Origin: Nitrospirota bacterium
Lineage (GTDB): Bacteria; Nitrospirota; Thermodesulfovibrionia; Thermodesulfovibrionales; Magnetobacteriaceae
NCBI GenBank assembly: GCA_015233895.1
Contig: JADFXG010000003.1
Span: 153,719 to 217,718, forward strand
Direction: 5' to 3'
DNA: 64,000 nt
Of the stretch, positions 27,199 to 36,762 are shown piece after piece. Made by a program: the position numbers and the translations under genes. Below the pieces are notes generated by a model, which searched no databases, was not told the origin of the DNA, and saw nothing but the letters and a program-made list of their open reading frames with translations. Each line of letters starts with the position of its first letter. Within the stretch, counting starts at the first letter, position 1.

Positions 27199-27708
27199 GT
27201 GAAAAACACTATACCTATAATAGTGGTTGTAGCAGCAACGGTTATTTATATAATGCTTGCAATGCCAGAGAATGATTTAACAAAAAATGTTAAAATTCAA
27301 CCAGGTGAATCTGTTATGGAAAAGGTCAATATCTACAGAAGCACAGACACAAAGATTATTTGGAGTGCACAAGTGAACAGGCTGATATTAGAGGATAATA
27401 GTAAGAAGGCTAAGATTGACGGTATTGAGGCTGATTTTCCTAAAAGCGGAATAACCATTAAAGCCAAAAGCGGTCTCTATAACCTCTCTAACAATACCAT
27501 TACGGTTGACAGCAATGTGCTGGCTTACAATAAAGATGCTCAGATAACGTCAAAAGATATATACGTTGATTTCAAAACTCAGGCGGTTAGTTCTAAAAGC
27601 GGTGTAACAATCACAGGGAAAAATTACACTGTGACTGCTGATTCTTTTAACTCATTAAATGGTGACAATGTAACCTTAAACGGCAATGTAAAGGTGGTTT
27701 ATAACTGA
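27199..27708 (+). CDS. lptC: LPS export protein LptC (YrbK)
   Basis: The 169-residue protein has a single N-terminal membrane anchor (about 4-20) and a periplasmic beta-jellyroll with repeated strands ending in AKIDGIEADFP and the ITVDSNVLAYN pattern of the LptC family. LptC sits in the inner membrane and hands lipopolysaccharide from LptB2FG to LptA. The start is GTG (27199). There is no ribosome-binding site; the candidate -10 box is six bases upstream. The gene is followed by lptA with a one-base overlap. Identification rests on the size, fold pattern and the conserved lptC-lptA-lptB-rpoN order. Confidence 0.88.
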   Translation: MKNTIPIIVVVAATVIYIMLAMPENDLTKNVKIQPGESVMEKVNIYRSTDTKIIWSAQVNRLILEDNSKKAKIDGIEADFPKSGITIKAKSGLYNLSNNTITVDSNVLAYNKDAQITSKDIYVDFKTQAVSSKSGVTITGKNYTVTADSFNSLNGDNVTLNGNVKVVYN

Positions 27709-27752
27709 TGGTAAACCACACGGTGGCAAATAAAGCTGAGACAGGAGTAAAG

Positions 27753-28262
27753 ATGAAGATATTTATATCGGCAGCGATTTTACTTGTCGTGACGGCTCTG
27801 CCAGGCTTAAGCACCACAGCACTTTACGCACAACCACCCTCCGATAATGAATCTACTTCTATGAAGTTATTTAAAGGAGATAAGAACGTACCTCTGATAA
27901 TTACAAGTAATCAACTAAGCACTGACAATAAAAACAAAACTGCAACTTTCACAGGCTCTGTTAAAGCTGTAAAGGGTGAGACCACATTCTACGCTGATAA
28001 AATGGTCGTGTATTATACTGATGACCAGTCTAAGATAAAACAAATAGATGCAACCGGCAACACTAAACTTATTCGGGGAGAGAAGATAGTCACGGCCGCT
28101 AAGACAGTTTATTTTGCAGGCGCTGACGAACACGTTGTCTTTACCGGTAACCCTGTGGCAACAGAGGGCAAAAACACAATAACCGGCACTAAGATGACTT
28201 ACTACATGAGCGATGACCGCTCTGTTGTGGAAAACAGCCGCGCACATCTTGAGGATAAGTGA
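27753..28262 (+). CDS. lptA: LPS transport periplasmic protein LptA
   Basis: LptA is the periplasmic bridge protein that carries LPS between LptC and LptDE. The product (169 residues from 27753) has a signal peptide with a cleavage site after ALYA, then an OstA/LptA domain with PLIITSNQLSTD near the start. The ATG at 27753 is preferred over the one at 27708 because it has GGAG five to eight bases upstream and gives a normal signal peptide. The next gene, lptB, starts with a GTG that overlaps the stop codon (GTGA). Confidence 0.9.
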   Translation: MKIFISAAILLVVTALPGLSTTALYAQPPSDNESTSMKLFKGDKNVPLIITSNQLSTDNKNKTATFTGSVKAVKGETTFYADKMVVYYTDDQSKIKQIDATGNTKLIRGEKIVTAAKTVYFAGADEHVVFTGNPVATEGKNTITGTKMTYYMSDDRSVVENSRAHLEDK

Positions 28263-28981
28263 ACACGATAGAAGCAACAGGGCTGAAAAAGAGTTACTCA
28301 AAAAAAACAGTAGTTTGGAATCTGAGTTTAACTCTTAATACGGGTGAAATTGTGGGGCTTTTGGGCCCTAACGGCGCAGGGAAAACAACAACATTTTATA
28401 TGCTGACAGGAATTATCAAACACGATGCCGGCTCCATTGCCTTAAACAAAAAAGACATTGGCTCGCTCCCCATGTATGTACGGGCAAGGCACGGAATATC
28501 ATACCTGCCGCAGGAGACCTCGATTTTCAGAAAACTCACGGTTGCTGAAAACATCCAGGCAGTGCTTGAAATTAAAGGAATGAACAGGCAGCAGATTACC
28601 GATAAGGTGCAACAGGTTCTTGAGGAGTTTTCCATATCGCACATTGCCGGAAATATAGCTTATACGCTTTCCGGAGGCGAAAGAAGGCGCACAGAAATAG
28701 CACGCGCTATCGCCACAGACCCCGTGTTCATTCTCTTTGATGAACCATTTACCGGCATAGACCCGATAGCTATAATAGAGCTTAAAAAAATGCTGACCTA
28801 CTTAAAAAACCGCGGGCTTGGGATTCTCATTACAGACCACAACGTTCGCGATACACTTTCCATAACCGATCGCGCCTACATAATAAATCACGGCGAGGTG
28901 CTGGATGAGGGTACACCGGAAAAACTTATCAGTAACAGAAATGTCAAACAAGCATACCTTGGCGAGGATTTCACTCTGTAA
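28259..28981 (+). CDS. lptB: LPS export ABC transporter ATP-binding protein LptB
   Basis: The 240-residue ATPase powers LPS extraction from the inner membrane with LptF/G. The Walker A is GPNGAGKTTT (36-45), the ABC signature LSGGERRR is near 134-141, and Walker B ILFDEPFTGIDP is near 157-168. The GTG start overlaps lptA's stop by four bases. The final base of the stop codon lies within the rpoN start (TAATG). LptF and LptG are not encoded in the window. Confidence 0.97.
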   Translation: MNTIEATGLKKSYSKKTVVWNLSLTLNTGEIVGLLGPNGAGKTTTFYMLTGIIKHDAGSIALNKKDIGSLPMYVRARHGISYLPQETSIFRKLTVAENIQAVLEIKGMNRQQITDKVQQVLEEFSISHIAGNIAYTLSGGERRRTEIARAIATDPVFILFDEPFTGIDPIAIIELKKMLTYLKNRGLGILITDHNVRDTLSITDRAYIINHGEVLDEGTPEKLISNRNVKQAYLGEDFTL

Positions 28982-30435
28982 TGGCACTTGAGACACGGTT
29001 AGAAGCAAGACTATCACAAAAGTTGGTACTGACGCCACAGTTGCAGATGGCGATAAGGCTTCTGCAGTTGCCCCAGCTTGAGCTTACGCAGGCGATAAAT
29101 CAGGAAATTATAGAAAATCCGTTTCTTGAAGAGCATACGGATGATTTGTATCAGGGGGAATCAGAGGGCGGACCTAGTAACGAGCCGGAGTCACACTCTG
29201 ATAGCGAAAATGAGGGGGCATATTCAGAGGTTACCATGGAGGGACTTACGTCTTTTTCCGTGGATGAGTACTTTGAAGAGCGCGGGGCAGACGGACGCGA
29301 TCTTGGATATTTCACTTCCGGAGAGGACGAAAAACCCGGCTTTGAAACTTTTCTCACCGAGTCCTTAGATTTAACAGACCATCTGAAACTTCAATTGGAT
29401 ATGTCAGAGGCACACGGCAGGCTGAAAGAGGCTGCCGAGATGATTATCGGCAATATTGATGAAAACGGCTATTTATGTGCAACCGTTGAAGAGCTTGCAA
29501 AGGTGCTTGGCGAGGAACTACCGGTTGTGGAAAAGGCGCTGAGGCTGGTGCAGAGATTTGATCCGCCGGGAGTAGGTGCGCGTAACATAAAAGAGTGTCT
29601 GATAATACAGATAAAACTTCTGGGACTTGAGAATACGTTAGTAGAGAAAATTGTAGGAAACAATCTGGAGGACCTTGAAAAGAAGAAATACCAGGCTATC
29701 GCCAGAAGTTACCGTGTAACCCTTGAGGAGGTAATGGTAGCTGTTAAGATAATCGAGGGACTTGAGCCAAAGCCAGCCAGAAATTTTTCCAACGTCAGTA
29801 TCTCTTTCATCACACCGGATGTATATGTGGAACGTGTGGATGACCTCTATAAGATAATCCTAAACGATGAACACACACCACGCGTGCGGATAAGCAGCAG
29901 ATACCGGGAGCTTTTAAAAAGTAAAAACATTCTGGATAAAACAGAAAAGCAATTCCTCTTAGAAAAGTATCGTTCTGCCACATGGCTGATAAAGAGCCTT
30001 GATGAGCGTAACCGCACAATATACCGTGTGACGGAGAGCATTCTGAGGCGTCAGCGGGAGTTTTTCGAAAACGGCATACAATATCTCAAACCACTTAACC
30101 TTAAAACAATAGCCGAGGACGTAAGCGTCCACGAAAGCAACATAAGCCGCGTCACTTCAAACAAGTACCTTGCGTGCAGCCACGGGGTGTATCCGTTCAG
30201 GTTTTTTTTCAGCAACTCTCTTGGCTCAGATGACGGCGATATATCCTCAACAACAGTTAAGGAACTGATAAAAAAAATCATAAGCGAGGAGGATAAAACT
30301 AACCCGTTAACAGATCAGAAATTAATGGACATTCTAAGCGGTAAAGGGATAAAAATAGCAAGGCGCACACTTGCCAAATACAGAGAGGAGCTAAACATTG
30401 CTCCGCACACAAAGAGGAAAAAAATAGCCAATTAG
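28981..30435 (+). CDS. rpoN: RNA polymerase sigma-54 factor
   Basis: RpoN directs transcription from -24/-12 promoters with enhancer-binding activators. The 484-residue protein has the Gln/Leu-rich activator region near the N-terminus (SQKLVLTPQLQMAIRLLQL, 12-30), an acidic spacer (about 45-100), the core-binding domain and the DNA-binding HTH. The RpoN box ARRTLAKYR is at 460-468 and is nearly identical to the consensus. The start overlaps the lptB stop by one base. Placement after lptB and before hpf is widely conserved. Confidence 0.98.
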   Translation: MALETRLEARLSQKLVLTPQLQMAIRLLQLPQLELTQAINQEIIENPFLEEHTDDLYQGESEGGPSNEPESHSDSENEGAYSEVTMEGLTSFSVDEYFEERGADGRDLGYFTSGEDEKPGFETFLTESLDLTDHLKLQLDMSEAHGRLKEAAEMIIGNIDENGYLCATVEELAKVLGEELPVVEKALRLVQRFDPPGVGARNIKECLIIQIKLLGLENTLVEKIVGNNLEDLEKKKYQAIARSYRVTLEEVMVAVKIIEGLEPKPARNFSNVSISFITPDVYVERVDDLYKIILNDEHTPRVRISSRYRELLKSKNILDKTEKQFLLEKYRSATWLIKSLDERNRTIYRVTESILRRQREFFENGIQYLKPLNLKTIAEDVSVHESNISRVTSNKYLACSHGVYPFRFFFSNSLGSDDGDISSTTVKELIKKIISEEDKTNPLTDQKLMDILSGKGIKIARRTLAKYREELNIAPHTKRKKIAN

Positions 30436-30473
30436 ATATAATAGGCATACATAATAAAAACACTGGAGGCACT

Positions 30474-31010
30474 ATGAACGTAAATATTACCGGACGTAAT
30501 TTCGACATAACGGAGTCAATAAAGGACTATGCGGAGGGCAAACTCAAGAAGTTTGCCAAGATGCTCGTTCATGAGTGTGACGCTATGGTAGTCTTAACGG
30601 TAGAAAAGTACAGACACAAGGCAGAGGTACTGATAAAGTCTAACGGGGTGCTGATTCAAGCCGAATCAATAACAGCGGAGATGTACTCGTCAATAGATGA
30701 GGTGCTGGAGAAACTGGAGCGTCAGATAAAAAAGTACAAGGACAAATTAACGTCAAAGAGAAAAACACTGGCTAAAGGCTCAGCCTCACACACCGAGCAA
30801 ACAGAAAATGTCCTGGCAGAATCCAACCCGATACGAATAATCAAACGCAAGAGATTTGACATGAAACCGATGCCACCCGATGAAGCTGCCATGAATCTTG
30901 AGCTTCTGGATAAAGACTTTTACGTTTTTTCAAATGAAATCACAGGCGATGTAAACGTGATTTACAGAAGAAAGGACGGGGATTTTGGACTTATAGAGCC
31001 GACGCGATGA
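30474..31010 (+). CDS. hpf: Ribosome hibernation promoting factor, long form
   Basis: The 178-residue protein has the N-terminal S30AE/HPF domain (about 1-105, with NVNITGRNFDIT at the start). A C-terminal domain follows (about 120-178, with IIKRKRFDMKPM and the ending EITGDVNVIYRRKDG...GLIEP), so this is the long HPF that dimerises 70S ribosomes into 100S particles in slow-growth states. The ATG has a good GGAGG. It overlaps rapZ by four bases. Confidence 0.95.
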   Translation: MNVNITGRNFDITESIKDYAEGKLKKFAKMLVHECDAMVVLTVEKYRHKAEVLIKSNGVLIQAESITAEMYSSIDEVLEKLERQIKKYKDKLTSKRKTLAKGSASHTEQTENVLAESNPIRIIKRKRFDMKPMPPDEAAMNLELLDKDFYVFSNEITGDVNVIYRRKDGDFGLIEPTR

Positions 31011-31864
31011 GTTCTAAGACTTTCATCCTGATAGTGACAGGTATGTCAGGGGCAGGAAAGACAGTGACTTTGCGGGCACTTGAGGACAGCAGTTACTTTT
31101 GTGTGGATAATCTACCGCCATCGCTGATTGATGATTTTGTAAAGATAACAGCAAAGAGCGCCGAGGTAGGCAGCATAGCCATAGGGATGGACGTCAGGGA
31201 AAAAAGTTTTCTTGCCGATTTAGAGTCAACCCTTGAGCATTTAAGAACAGCTTATACGCTTCAGATACTTTTTTTAGAGGCAGAGACAGATGTATTAATA
31301 CGGCGGTTTAAGGAAACAAGGCGGCCTCACCCTCTGCAGAAACTCTATGACGGCAGCATGGAAAAAGCTATGGAGAGTGAGGAGGAGCTGCTTAGACCGC
31401 TTAGAGATGAGGCCGAAACTATCATTGATACCTCATCATACACCCCGCATCAGTTGAGAACCCATATAACATCGCTTTTTGGAGGGGGTTCATCAGCGTC
31501 ATTAAAAGTTACACTGATTTCATTTGGTTTTAAAGCCGGCACTCCGCATCATTTGGACATGTTGTTTGATGTGCGGTTTCTTGCCAATCCACATTTTGTC
31601 GAAGCCTTAAGGCCCCTTACCGGGCTTGATATCTCGGTAAGTAATTACGTCTTAGAAAATCCTCTTACAGTGGAATACCTTAAAAAGGTAGAGGATTTAT
31701 TGGATTTTCTCATACCAAATTATATAAAAGAGGGCAAATCGTTTCTCACCATAGGAATAGGCTGCACGGGGGGACGCCACAGGGCTCCGGCTATAACCCA
31801 AAAAATTGCAGCTTTCATCTCCAAACATTCCCTTAACGTGGAAACCATCCACAGAGACATTTAA
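31007..31864 (+). CDS. rapZ: RNase adapter RapZ (YvcJ family P-loop protein)
   Basis: The 285-residue protein has Walker A GMSGAGKT (12-19), the DNLPP segment near 35 and the C-terminal SFGFKAGTP and GCTGGRHRAP motifs of RapZ. In enterobacteria RapZ controls GlmZ sRNA decay in response to glucosamine-6-phosphate; the role outside that group is less defined. The ATGA overlap with hpf shows translational coupling. The common ptsN and ptsO neighbours are missing. It is convergent with the TonB receptor with no spacer: the two stop codons adjoin. Confidence 0.94.
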   Translation: MSSKTFILIVTGMSGAGKTVTLRALEDSSYFCVDNLPPSLIDDFVKITAKSAEVGSIAIGMDVREKSFLADLESTLEHLRTAYTLQILFLEAETDVLIRRFKETRRPHPLQKLYDGSMEKAMESEEELLRPLRDEAETIIDTSSYTPHQLRTHITSLFGGGSSASLKVTLISFGFKAGTPHHLDMLFDVRFLANPHFVEALRPLTGLDISVSNYVLENPLTVEYLKKVEDLLDFLIPNYIKEGKSFLTIGIGCTGGRHRAPAITQKIAAFISKHSLNVETIHRDI

Positions 31865-33727
31865 TTAGAAGTTTACCTTTACGCCGCCATAAATAATACG
31901 CCCGTTGTAGATGTGGTTTGCGTAAAAAATAAGAGAATCATTAAAAATATTGTTGCCCTTTACAAAGAGGCCAACATTCAGATTATTATCCCTATATACT
32001 TCTTTGGAAAGATTAAGGTCAAAAATCATGGCGTTATTGCCCAAAAATGTGTAGTAGTTATCGTATTTAGAGGGGTCATAGTACCATCTGATGTAGTGGC
32101 CTTTAAGTGAAGCGTTTAAAACCTTAGGATTGCGGTATTCAACACCTAAATCGTAGCTGTATTGAGGGGTGTCTTCAACCTTCTGTCCGGTATCGGCGTT
32201 TTTAGCATCGGTATAGGAACATCCCAAAGTTATGGTTGTATGATAAATCGGTGCGGTTTCAGTTTCCACCTCCACACCCTGACGGATTTGCCTGATATCG
32301 TTTTGCATCTGAAAGGTGTTTGATGATATGGTTTTCATAGTGAAAGCATCCCAAACGTCATGCCTGAAAAGAGAGGTCTTAAACCACAGGTATTTTAGTA
32401 TGCCGCTTTCTATGCCAGCCTGGTAAGAGATAACCTTTTCTACTTTTAATTCAGGATTTGCAATATAATTGGTGTCCCCGGCCCTTATAGATACAGAGGA
32501 GTACTTAGCAGGGACAGCGTTAAATCCCCTGGTTACAAAAAACCGTAATAAGGTAGTTTTGCCTAAATCGTATGTAACTCCAAGGCCGGGACTTACAAAT
32601 GCTCCGCCCTGTGTTAGCCAGTCGTATCTGATACCGGGAGTTATGGTAAACCTGCTAACAGGAATAGTATCGTTAACAAAAACCGCCCACTTTGTAAAAT
32701 AAGCCTTCCCGCTTTCTATTGTATCGGTCTTAAGAATTTGGTAATCATAATCGCCGCCTGTCACCACGGAATGCCCGGGCGGACTCCACTTGACGTTTAC
32801 ACTGCCGCCATAATCAGTATCTTTTACAATCTCCTTTCCATTTACCATTTCTACCGTATGGTAAAAATCTGAGGTCCTGAGTGAAACATTAAAGTCTGTT
32901 GATTCACTTAATTTGGAATTTACGTTAAGCGTTGTGTACAAAGAATCGTTATAATCTGTCATTTGAGGATTAATCGGCTCACCTGAGGTCTTATTGTATC
33001 CCAGAGTGAACCGCATAACTGTATTTTGAGACAAAGCAACTTTAAACTTACTGTAAAAGTTGTGTTGATCGTTTGAAAGCTCAGAATTATAACCATCAGA
33101 AAACTGCCTGCCGTAGAACACATAATACCCCAGTGGTCCAACCTTACCGTTTAAAACAACCCGTTCATCCTGGGTATTATAAGATCCATAAGCACCCTGA
33201 AGCTTCATACTGATTGGTTTTTCACTGTAATTATCCTTTGTTATGATGTTAATTATACCGCCAAGCGAGGAACCCCAGGTGGAGGAGGCCGGGCCTTTGA
33301 TGATTTCTATTCTTTCTATGTTTTCCACAGGAATGGTTTGTAAAGTAATGGTACCTAAAGATATATCATTTAAAGTTACTCCGTCTATTATAACTCTTAC
33401 ATGGTTTGTTGTCTCAGTTCCCTGAATGTGGGATTCTACACCTGCTCCGCCAGGAATCATCCTTGTCTGAAAACCGATAACATATTTTAAAACATCGGCA
33501 AGAGTGACAGCGCCAATTGCCTCTATGTCAGAAGCAGTAATCACAACTATGTTTTCAGCCACCTGGGATGTTGACTTAAGATACCTGGTCGGAGTTATAA
33601 CCAAATCCTCTTTTTTGAAATACATGGAAAGCACCTTCTCATCGGTGTCATCAGTCCATGACAGCGCGATGCTGTTTGAGGATAACAACAAAGCCAATAT
33701 AAGGCTAATTTTAAATATAGTCTTCAC
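31865..33727 (-). CDS. TonB-dependent outer-membrane receptor
   Basis: The 620-residue protein has a signal peptide (about 1-22) and a TonB-box-like ITPTR region near residue 40. A plug domain (about 55-160) includes VRVIIDGVTLNDI, IERIEIIKGPASSTWGSSLGGIINIIT and the GG motif typical of receptors. A 22-strand barrel ends with an aromatic residue (VNF). It would import cobalamin, haem, an iron chelate or another ligand. It is in the size range of BtuB/CirA-like receptors, but the ligand is not given by sequence, and no cobalamin riboswitch or clear Fur box is seen. The GTG start has no ribosome-binding site. Confidence 0.9.
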   Translation of the reverse strand: MKTIFKISLILALLLSSNSIALSWTDDTDEKVLSMYFKKEDLVITPTRYLKSTSQVAENIVVITASDIEAIGAVTLADVLKYVIGFQTRMIPGGAGVESHIQGTETTNHVRVIIDGVTLNDISLGTITLQTIPVENIERIEIIKGPASSTWGSSLGGIINIITKDNYSEKPISMKLQGAYGSYNTQDERVVLNGKVGPLGYYVFYGRQFSDGYNSELSNDQHNFYSKFKVALSQNTVMRFTLGYNKTSGEPINPQMTDYNDSLYTTLNVNSKLSESTDFNVSLRTSDFYHTVEMVNGKEIVKDTDYGGSVNVKWSPPGHSVVTGGDYDYQILKTDTIESGKAYFTKWAVFVNDTIPVSRFTITPGIRYDWLTQGGAFVSPGLGVTYDLGKTTLLRFFVTRGFNAVPAKYSSVSIRAGDTNYIANPELKVEKVISYQAGIESGILKYLWFKTSLFRHDVWDAFTMKTISSNTFQMQNDIRQIRQGVEVETETAPIYHTTITLGCSYTDAKNADTGQKVEDTPQYSYDLGVEYRNPKVLNASLKGHYIRWYYDPSKYDNYYTFLGNNAMIFDLNLSKEVYRDNNLNVGLFVKGNNIFNDSLIFYANHIYNGRIIYGGVKVNF

Positions 33728-33740
33728 TTTGAGTGAGCAT

Positions 33741-33769
33741 ATTGTAACTTAAAAATCTATTAAAATCAA
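33741..33769 (-). promoter_or_regulatory. Candidate promoter of the TonB receptor gene
   Basis: On the minus strand TTGATT (33764-33769) and TACAAT (33741-33746) are separated by 17 bases. The -10 box ends 13 bases before the GTG start, so the leader would be only about seven bases long. Confidence 0.45.
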
Positions 33770-33898
33770 CATATTTTATAACGAATGTCACAAATATTAA
33801 CAAAAAGTAATAATGTTATTTTAGGGCTATGTTTAGAAATGTAAAACACCTGTGCTGATAGTGTATAATTAAACGCAGCACGATTGTGGGAGAGAATT

Positions 33899-34918
33899 TT
33901 GTACGAAAAAATTTTAGTAATAAAGCCAAGCTCTTATGGTGATGTGATTCATGCGCTGCCGTTTTTACAGGCATTAAAAAACAAATATCCAAAAGCTGAA
34001 ATCCACTGGGTGATAGCTGCTTCACTTAAGAGTATTCTTTATAACCATCCATTGATTGACCGTCTGTGGGTAATCGAAAAAGACAAGTGGAAAAATATAG
34101 GGAGAATCACTGATACCATCAGAGAATTGCGCTCTCTGAGAACTGAACTCAGAAGAGAGCGGTACTCCCTTGTTGTGGATTTACAGGGGCTCCTCCGAAG
34201 CGGAGTAATTGCGCAGATGAGCGGATGCAACAACGTTATCGGCTTTAAAGAGGCACGGGAGGGCAGCAGATTTTTTTATACTCAGTTGATTGAAGGCGGA
34301 CGTGACGTCCATGCCGTTGACAGATACCTTAAAGTTGCGGAGTTTTTGGGCTGCGATGTTTCCACTGTTTCGTTTCCGCTAAACCTAAGTGCGGAGCCCC
34401 CTAAGGTGATTGATGAACTCCCGTGGGAACGCTTAAGCAGGGAGGGATTTGTGGTAATGGTGCCGGGTGCCAGATGGGAAACAAAGCGATGGCCGCCATC
34501 TTATTTTGGCTGTCTTGCCGCCTTGCTGCCTATTTCCACTATCATCATAGGCTCAAAGGATGACATGGAGGCAGCGGATGAGGTTGTAAGGTTTTCCGGT
34601 GGAAAGGCTCTAAGCCTCGCCGGCAGAACCGGACTGGCTGATGCAGAGTGGATTATTTCAAAGGCAAAATTTATGGTATCTAACGACACAGGCCCAATGC
34701 ACGTGGCAGCAGCTCTGGGCGTGTGGGTTTATGCTATTTTTGGACCCACTGAGCCTCTGAGAACCGCTCCTTATGGCAAAAACAACACCATCATCAGGAA
34801 TTCTCTCAAATGTATGCCGTGTTTAAAAAAAAAATGTTACCTAATTGAGTGTATGAGGGATTTATCTTTTCACACTGTTTATGAAATAATAAGAGAACGT
34901 GAGTCTTTCCGGACTTAG
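33899..34918 (+). CDS. ADP-heptose:LPS heptosyltransferase (GT9)
   Basis: The 339-residue protein is a GT-B enzyme of family 9. Evidence is the N-terminal KPSSYGDVIHALPFLQAL, the LVVDLQGLLRSG near 88, and the C-terminal MVSNDTGPMHVAAALGVWVYAIFGPTEP (the first part is the family signature). It adds heptose to the LPS inner core in the cytoplasm. I prefer the TTG at 33899, which has GGGAGAG about six bases upstream, over the TTG at 33884. It ends in a Cys-rich MPCLKKKCYLIEC segment found in some GT9 proteins. It is upstream of the five-haem cytochrome gene by 33 bases. Confidence 0.9.
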   Translation: MYEKILVIKPSSYGDVIHALPFLQALKNKYPKAEIHWVIAASLKSILYNHPLIDRLWVIEKDKWKNIGRITDTIRELRSLRTELRRERYSLVVDLQGLLRSGVIAQMSGCNNVIGFKEAREGSRFFYTQLIEGGRDVHAVDRYLKVAEFLGCDVSTVSFPLNLSAEPPKVIDELPWERLSREGFVVMVPGARWETKRWPPSYFGCLAALLPISTIIIGSKDDMEAADEVVRFSGGKALSLAGRTGLADAEWIISKAKFMVSNDTGPMHVAAALGVWVYAIFGPTEPLRTAPYGKNNTIIRNSLKCMPCLKKKCYLIECMRDLSFHTVYEIIRERESFRT

Positions 34919-34951
34919 AGTGTCGTAAAAAAATGAACTACCGGAGGTAAG

Positions 34952-36121
34952 ATGAGATATAAATCAGGGATGCAATTGATGATGTCAGCTGTGGTATTGT
35001 TTGTGTTTTCCGCCTTTGGTTTAGCACAAGGGATTCCGGAGGGGGGAGAGCCCTTTATGTCTTCCCAAAAGTGTTCAGCCTGCCATCCTGCCATATTTAA
35101 AGAATGGTCAAGCTCTATGCACGGCAAGTCGTCGCTTCATAAAGACAGCGCCCATGCTGCTATGTATAACGCATTTCTTGCGGATATGCAAAAAGATAAC
35201 ATTGAGGCCGGTTATAACTGTGCCACATGCCACATGCCTATGGCAGACAATATTACGGATATACTAAGCGGAAAAATAAAACCTGACGAAAAAAACCTGC
35301 TTGAGCAAGACGGAGTAGGCTGTACATTTTGCCACAGGATTGAAAACACAATGCCAGGTAAAGACAGAAACACCTGCGTTATAAACAAAGACGGCAGTTT
35401 CTTTGTAAGTAAACCCAAGAACAAATCGCCCCACAAGACGGCCTCCAACCCTATGTTTTCAAGCGGAGAGCTGTGCCTTGGTTGTCATGGGTTTTTTGTA
35501 AATTCCAAAAATTTTACAATCTGTGCTATGAAAGATGAAGGGACAGGGAACTGTCTGTCGTGCCATATGCAAAAGATAGCCGGAGAGCCGGCTCTTTTGT
35601 CAACAGCAACTGAACACACCTCTCATGCCATATCAGGTGGACATGATGAGGAAATGTTGAAAAAAGCGGTAACTCTTGATGTCAGGTCAGATGGCAAAAA
35701 CCTTCATGTCAGGGTAAAAAACAACACGGCACACGCCTTTCCATCAACTATGCCGATGAGAATGGCTTTTGTAACGGTCACCTTCAGAGACTATGCAGGG
35801 AAGGCGCTGTGGACCAATATAAAGGAAAACCCTGTGGCTGATGATAAACAATCCGTCTTTATAAAGGTCTTTAAGAGTGGTGATAAGACAGGGGTTCCTG
35901 CATGGAAAGCCGATGCCGTGGCGTTTGATACAAGACTTAAAGCGGCTGAAGAGCGGCACCTGACTTATCCGATAACAGGGGGTGACGTAAAAACCGCCGA
36001 CGTTTACATCATGTACAGATTGTTCCCCCCATCTGCCATTGATAAGTATAGTATTCCCAAAGAGGGTTTAAACGATAACTCAATTATTGTAATAAAAAAA
36101 GAATTAACACTGAGCAAATAA
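34952..36121 (+). CDS. Exported pentahaem c-type cytochrome
   Basis: The 389-residue protein has a signal peptide (about 1-26, ending FGLAQG) and five CXXCH haem-binding motifs at about 41-45, 90-94, 124-128, 175-179 and 201-205. A beta-rich C-terminal domain without haem spans about 225-389. The first haem segment followed by HPAIFKEWSSSMHG and the spacing resemble cytochrome c554/NrfB-like multihaem electron carriers. It would act in the periplasm; the redox partner is unknown. The ATG has GGAGG eight bases upstream. The sulfur-relay trio follows 36 bases later on the same strand. Confidence 0.93.
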   Translation: MRYKSGMQLMMSAVVLFVFSAFGLAQGIPEGGEPFMSSQKCSACHPAIFKEWSSSMHGKSSLHKDSAHAAMYNAFLADMQKDNIEAGYNCATCHMPMADNITDILSGKIKPDEKNLLEQDGVGCTFCHRIENTMPGKDRNTCVINKDGSFFVSKPKNKSPHKTASNPMFSSGELCLGCHGFFVNSKNFTICAMKDEGTGNCLSCHMQKIAGEPALLSTATEHTSHAISGGHDEEMLKKAVTLDVRSDGKNLHVRVKNNTAHAFPSTMPMRMAFVTVTFRDYAGKALWTNIKENPVADDKQSVFIKVFKSGDKTGVPAWKADAVAFDTRLKAAEERHLTYPITGGDVKTADVYIMYRLFPPSAIDKYSIPKEGLNDNSIIVIKKELTLSK

Positions 36122-36157
36122 CATAACCGTAATGAAATACAAAGGAGGACAGAGTAA

Positions 36158-36460
36158 ATGACAATCGGTTTGCTGATTACGCGTGATGGTTTCAGCCAGG
36201 ACATCATAGGGCTGACTAAAGCGGCTGTGAAAAAGGGGCATCAGGTAATATTGTTTATGATGGATGATGGGACACGGCACACACAGAATAAAGATATTGT
36301 GGCACTGAAGGATCTGCCAGGGGTCACTATGAGTTTGTGTGACCACAGCGCCAAACTTAGGAACATAACAGAGGACATGATTCCTAATGGCTGTGCGGCA
36401 GGCAGTCAGTATCAGAATTCAGTTATGAATCAGGATGCCGACAGGGTTCTGACAATATAG
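36158..36460 (+). CDS. DsrE/TusD-like sulfur-relay protein
   Basis: The 100-residue product has a DsrE-family fold: an N-terminal strand MTIGLLITRDG, helix, then IMFMMDDGTRH-like core, and a candidate active cysteine C61 in SLCDHSAKLRNI, with C79 further on. DsrE/TusD proteins pass a persulfide in sulfur oxidation, sulfite reduction or tRNA thiolation. It has an AGGAGG ribosome-binding site. Two small genes of similar type follow at 15-base and 14-base spacing, so together they resemble a DsrE-F-H set. Confidence 0.82.
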   Translation: MTIGLLITRDGFSQDIIGLTKAAVKKGHQVILFMMDDGTRHTQNKDIVALKDLPGVTMSLCDHSAKLRNITEDMIPNGCAAGSQYQNSVMNQDADRVLTI

Positions 36461-36475
36461 TGATGGAGGAGACAA

Positions 36476-36748
36476 ATGGCTAAGAAGATTGCCGTATTAG
36501 TTAGAGACAGACAGGGAGAGGCATTGAGGATGAGTGTTGGCATAACGGTCATGGATGACATCATAGAGGTGTTTATTTTGGACAATAAGGTAGTATCCAA
36601 TGAAGAGAACGACATGAATATGGATATGATTAAAGAAATGGATATGACCATGTTTACAAACATAAGTAACTATGATGACATCAAGTACATATCAACAGAG
36701 GAAATTGCTAAGAAACTTCTTGAGTATGATAACATAATAGCCTATTAA
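36476..36748 (+). CDS. DsrF/TusC-like sulfur-relay protein
   Basis: The 90-residue protein starts MAKKIAVLVRDRQGEALRMSVG and then has a short alpha/beta pattern as in DsrF/TusC, with a Met/Asp-rich middle (about 50-62). It lacks cysteine, so it would be structural rather than a persulfide carrier. It is placed between the DsrE-like and the DsrH-like genes, with GGAGG before the start. Confidence comes mainly from context. Confidence 0.65.
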   Translation: MAKKIAVLVRDRQGEALRMSVGITVMDDIIEVFILDNKVVSNEENDMNMDMIKEMDMTMFTNISNYDDIKYISTEEIAKKLLEYDNIIAY

Positions 36749-36762
36749 CGCAAGGGGGTATA

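Noticed and set aside
33728..33898. Cobalamin riboswitch or Fur box before the TonB receptor
   Set aside because: No cobalamin-box core and no clear Fur palindrome; only a standard promoter is visible.
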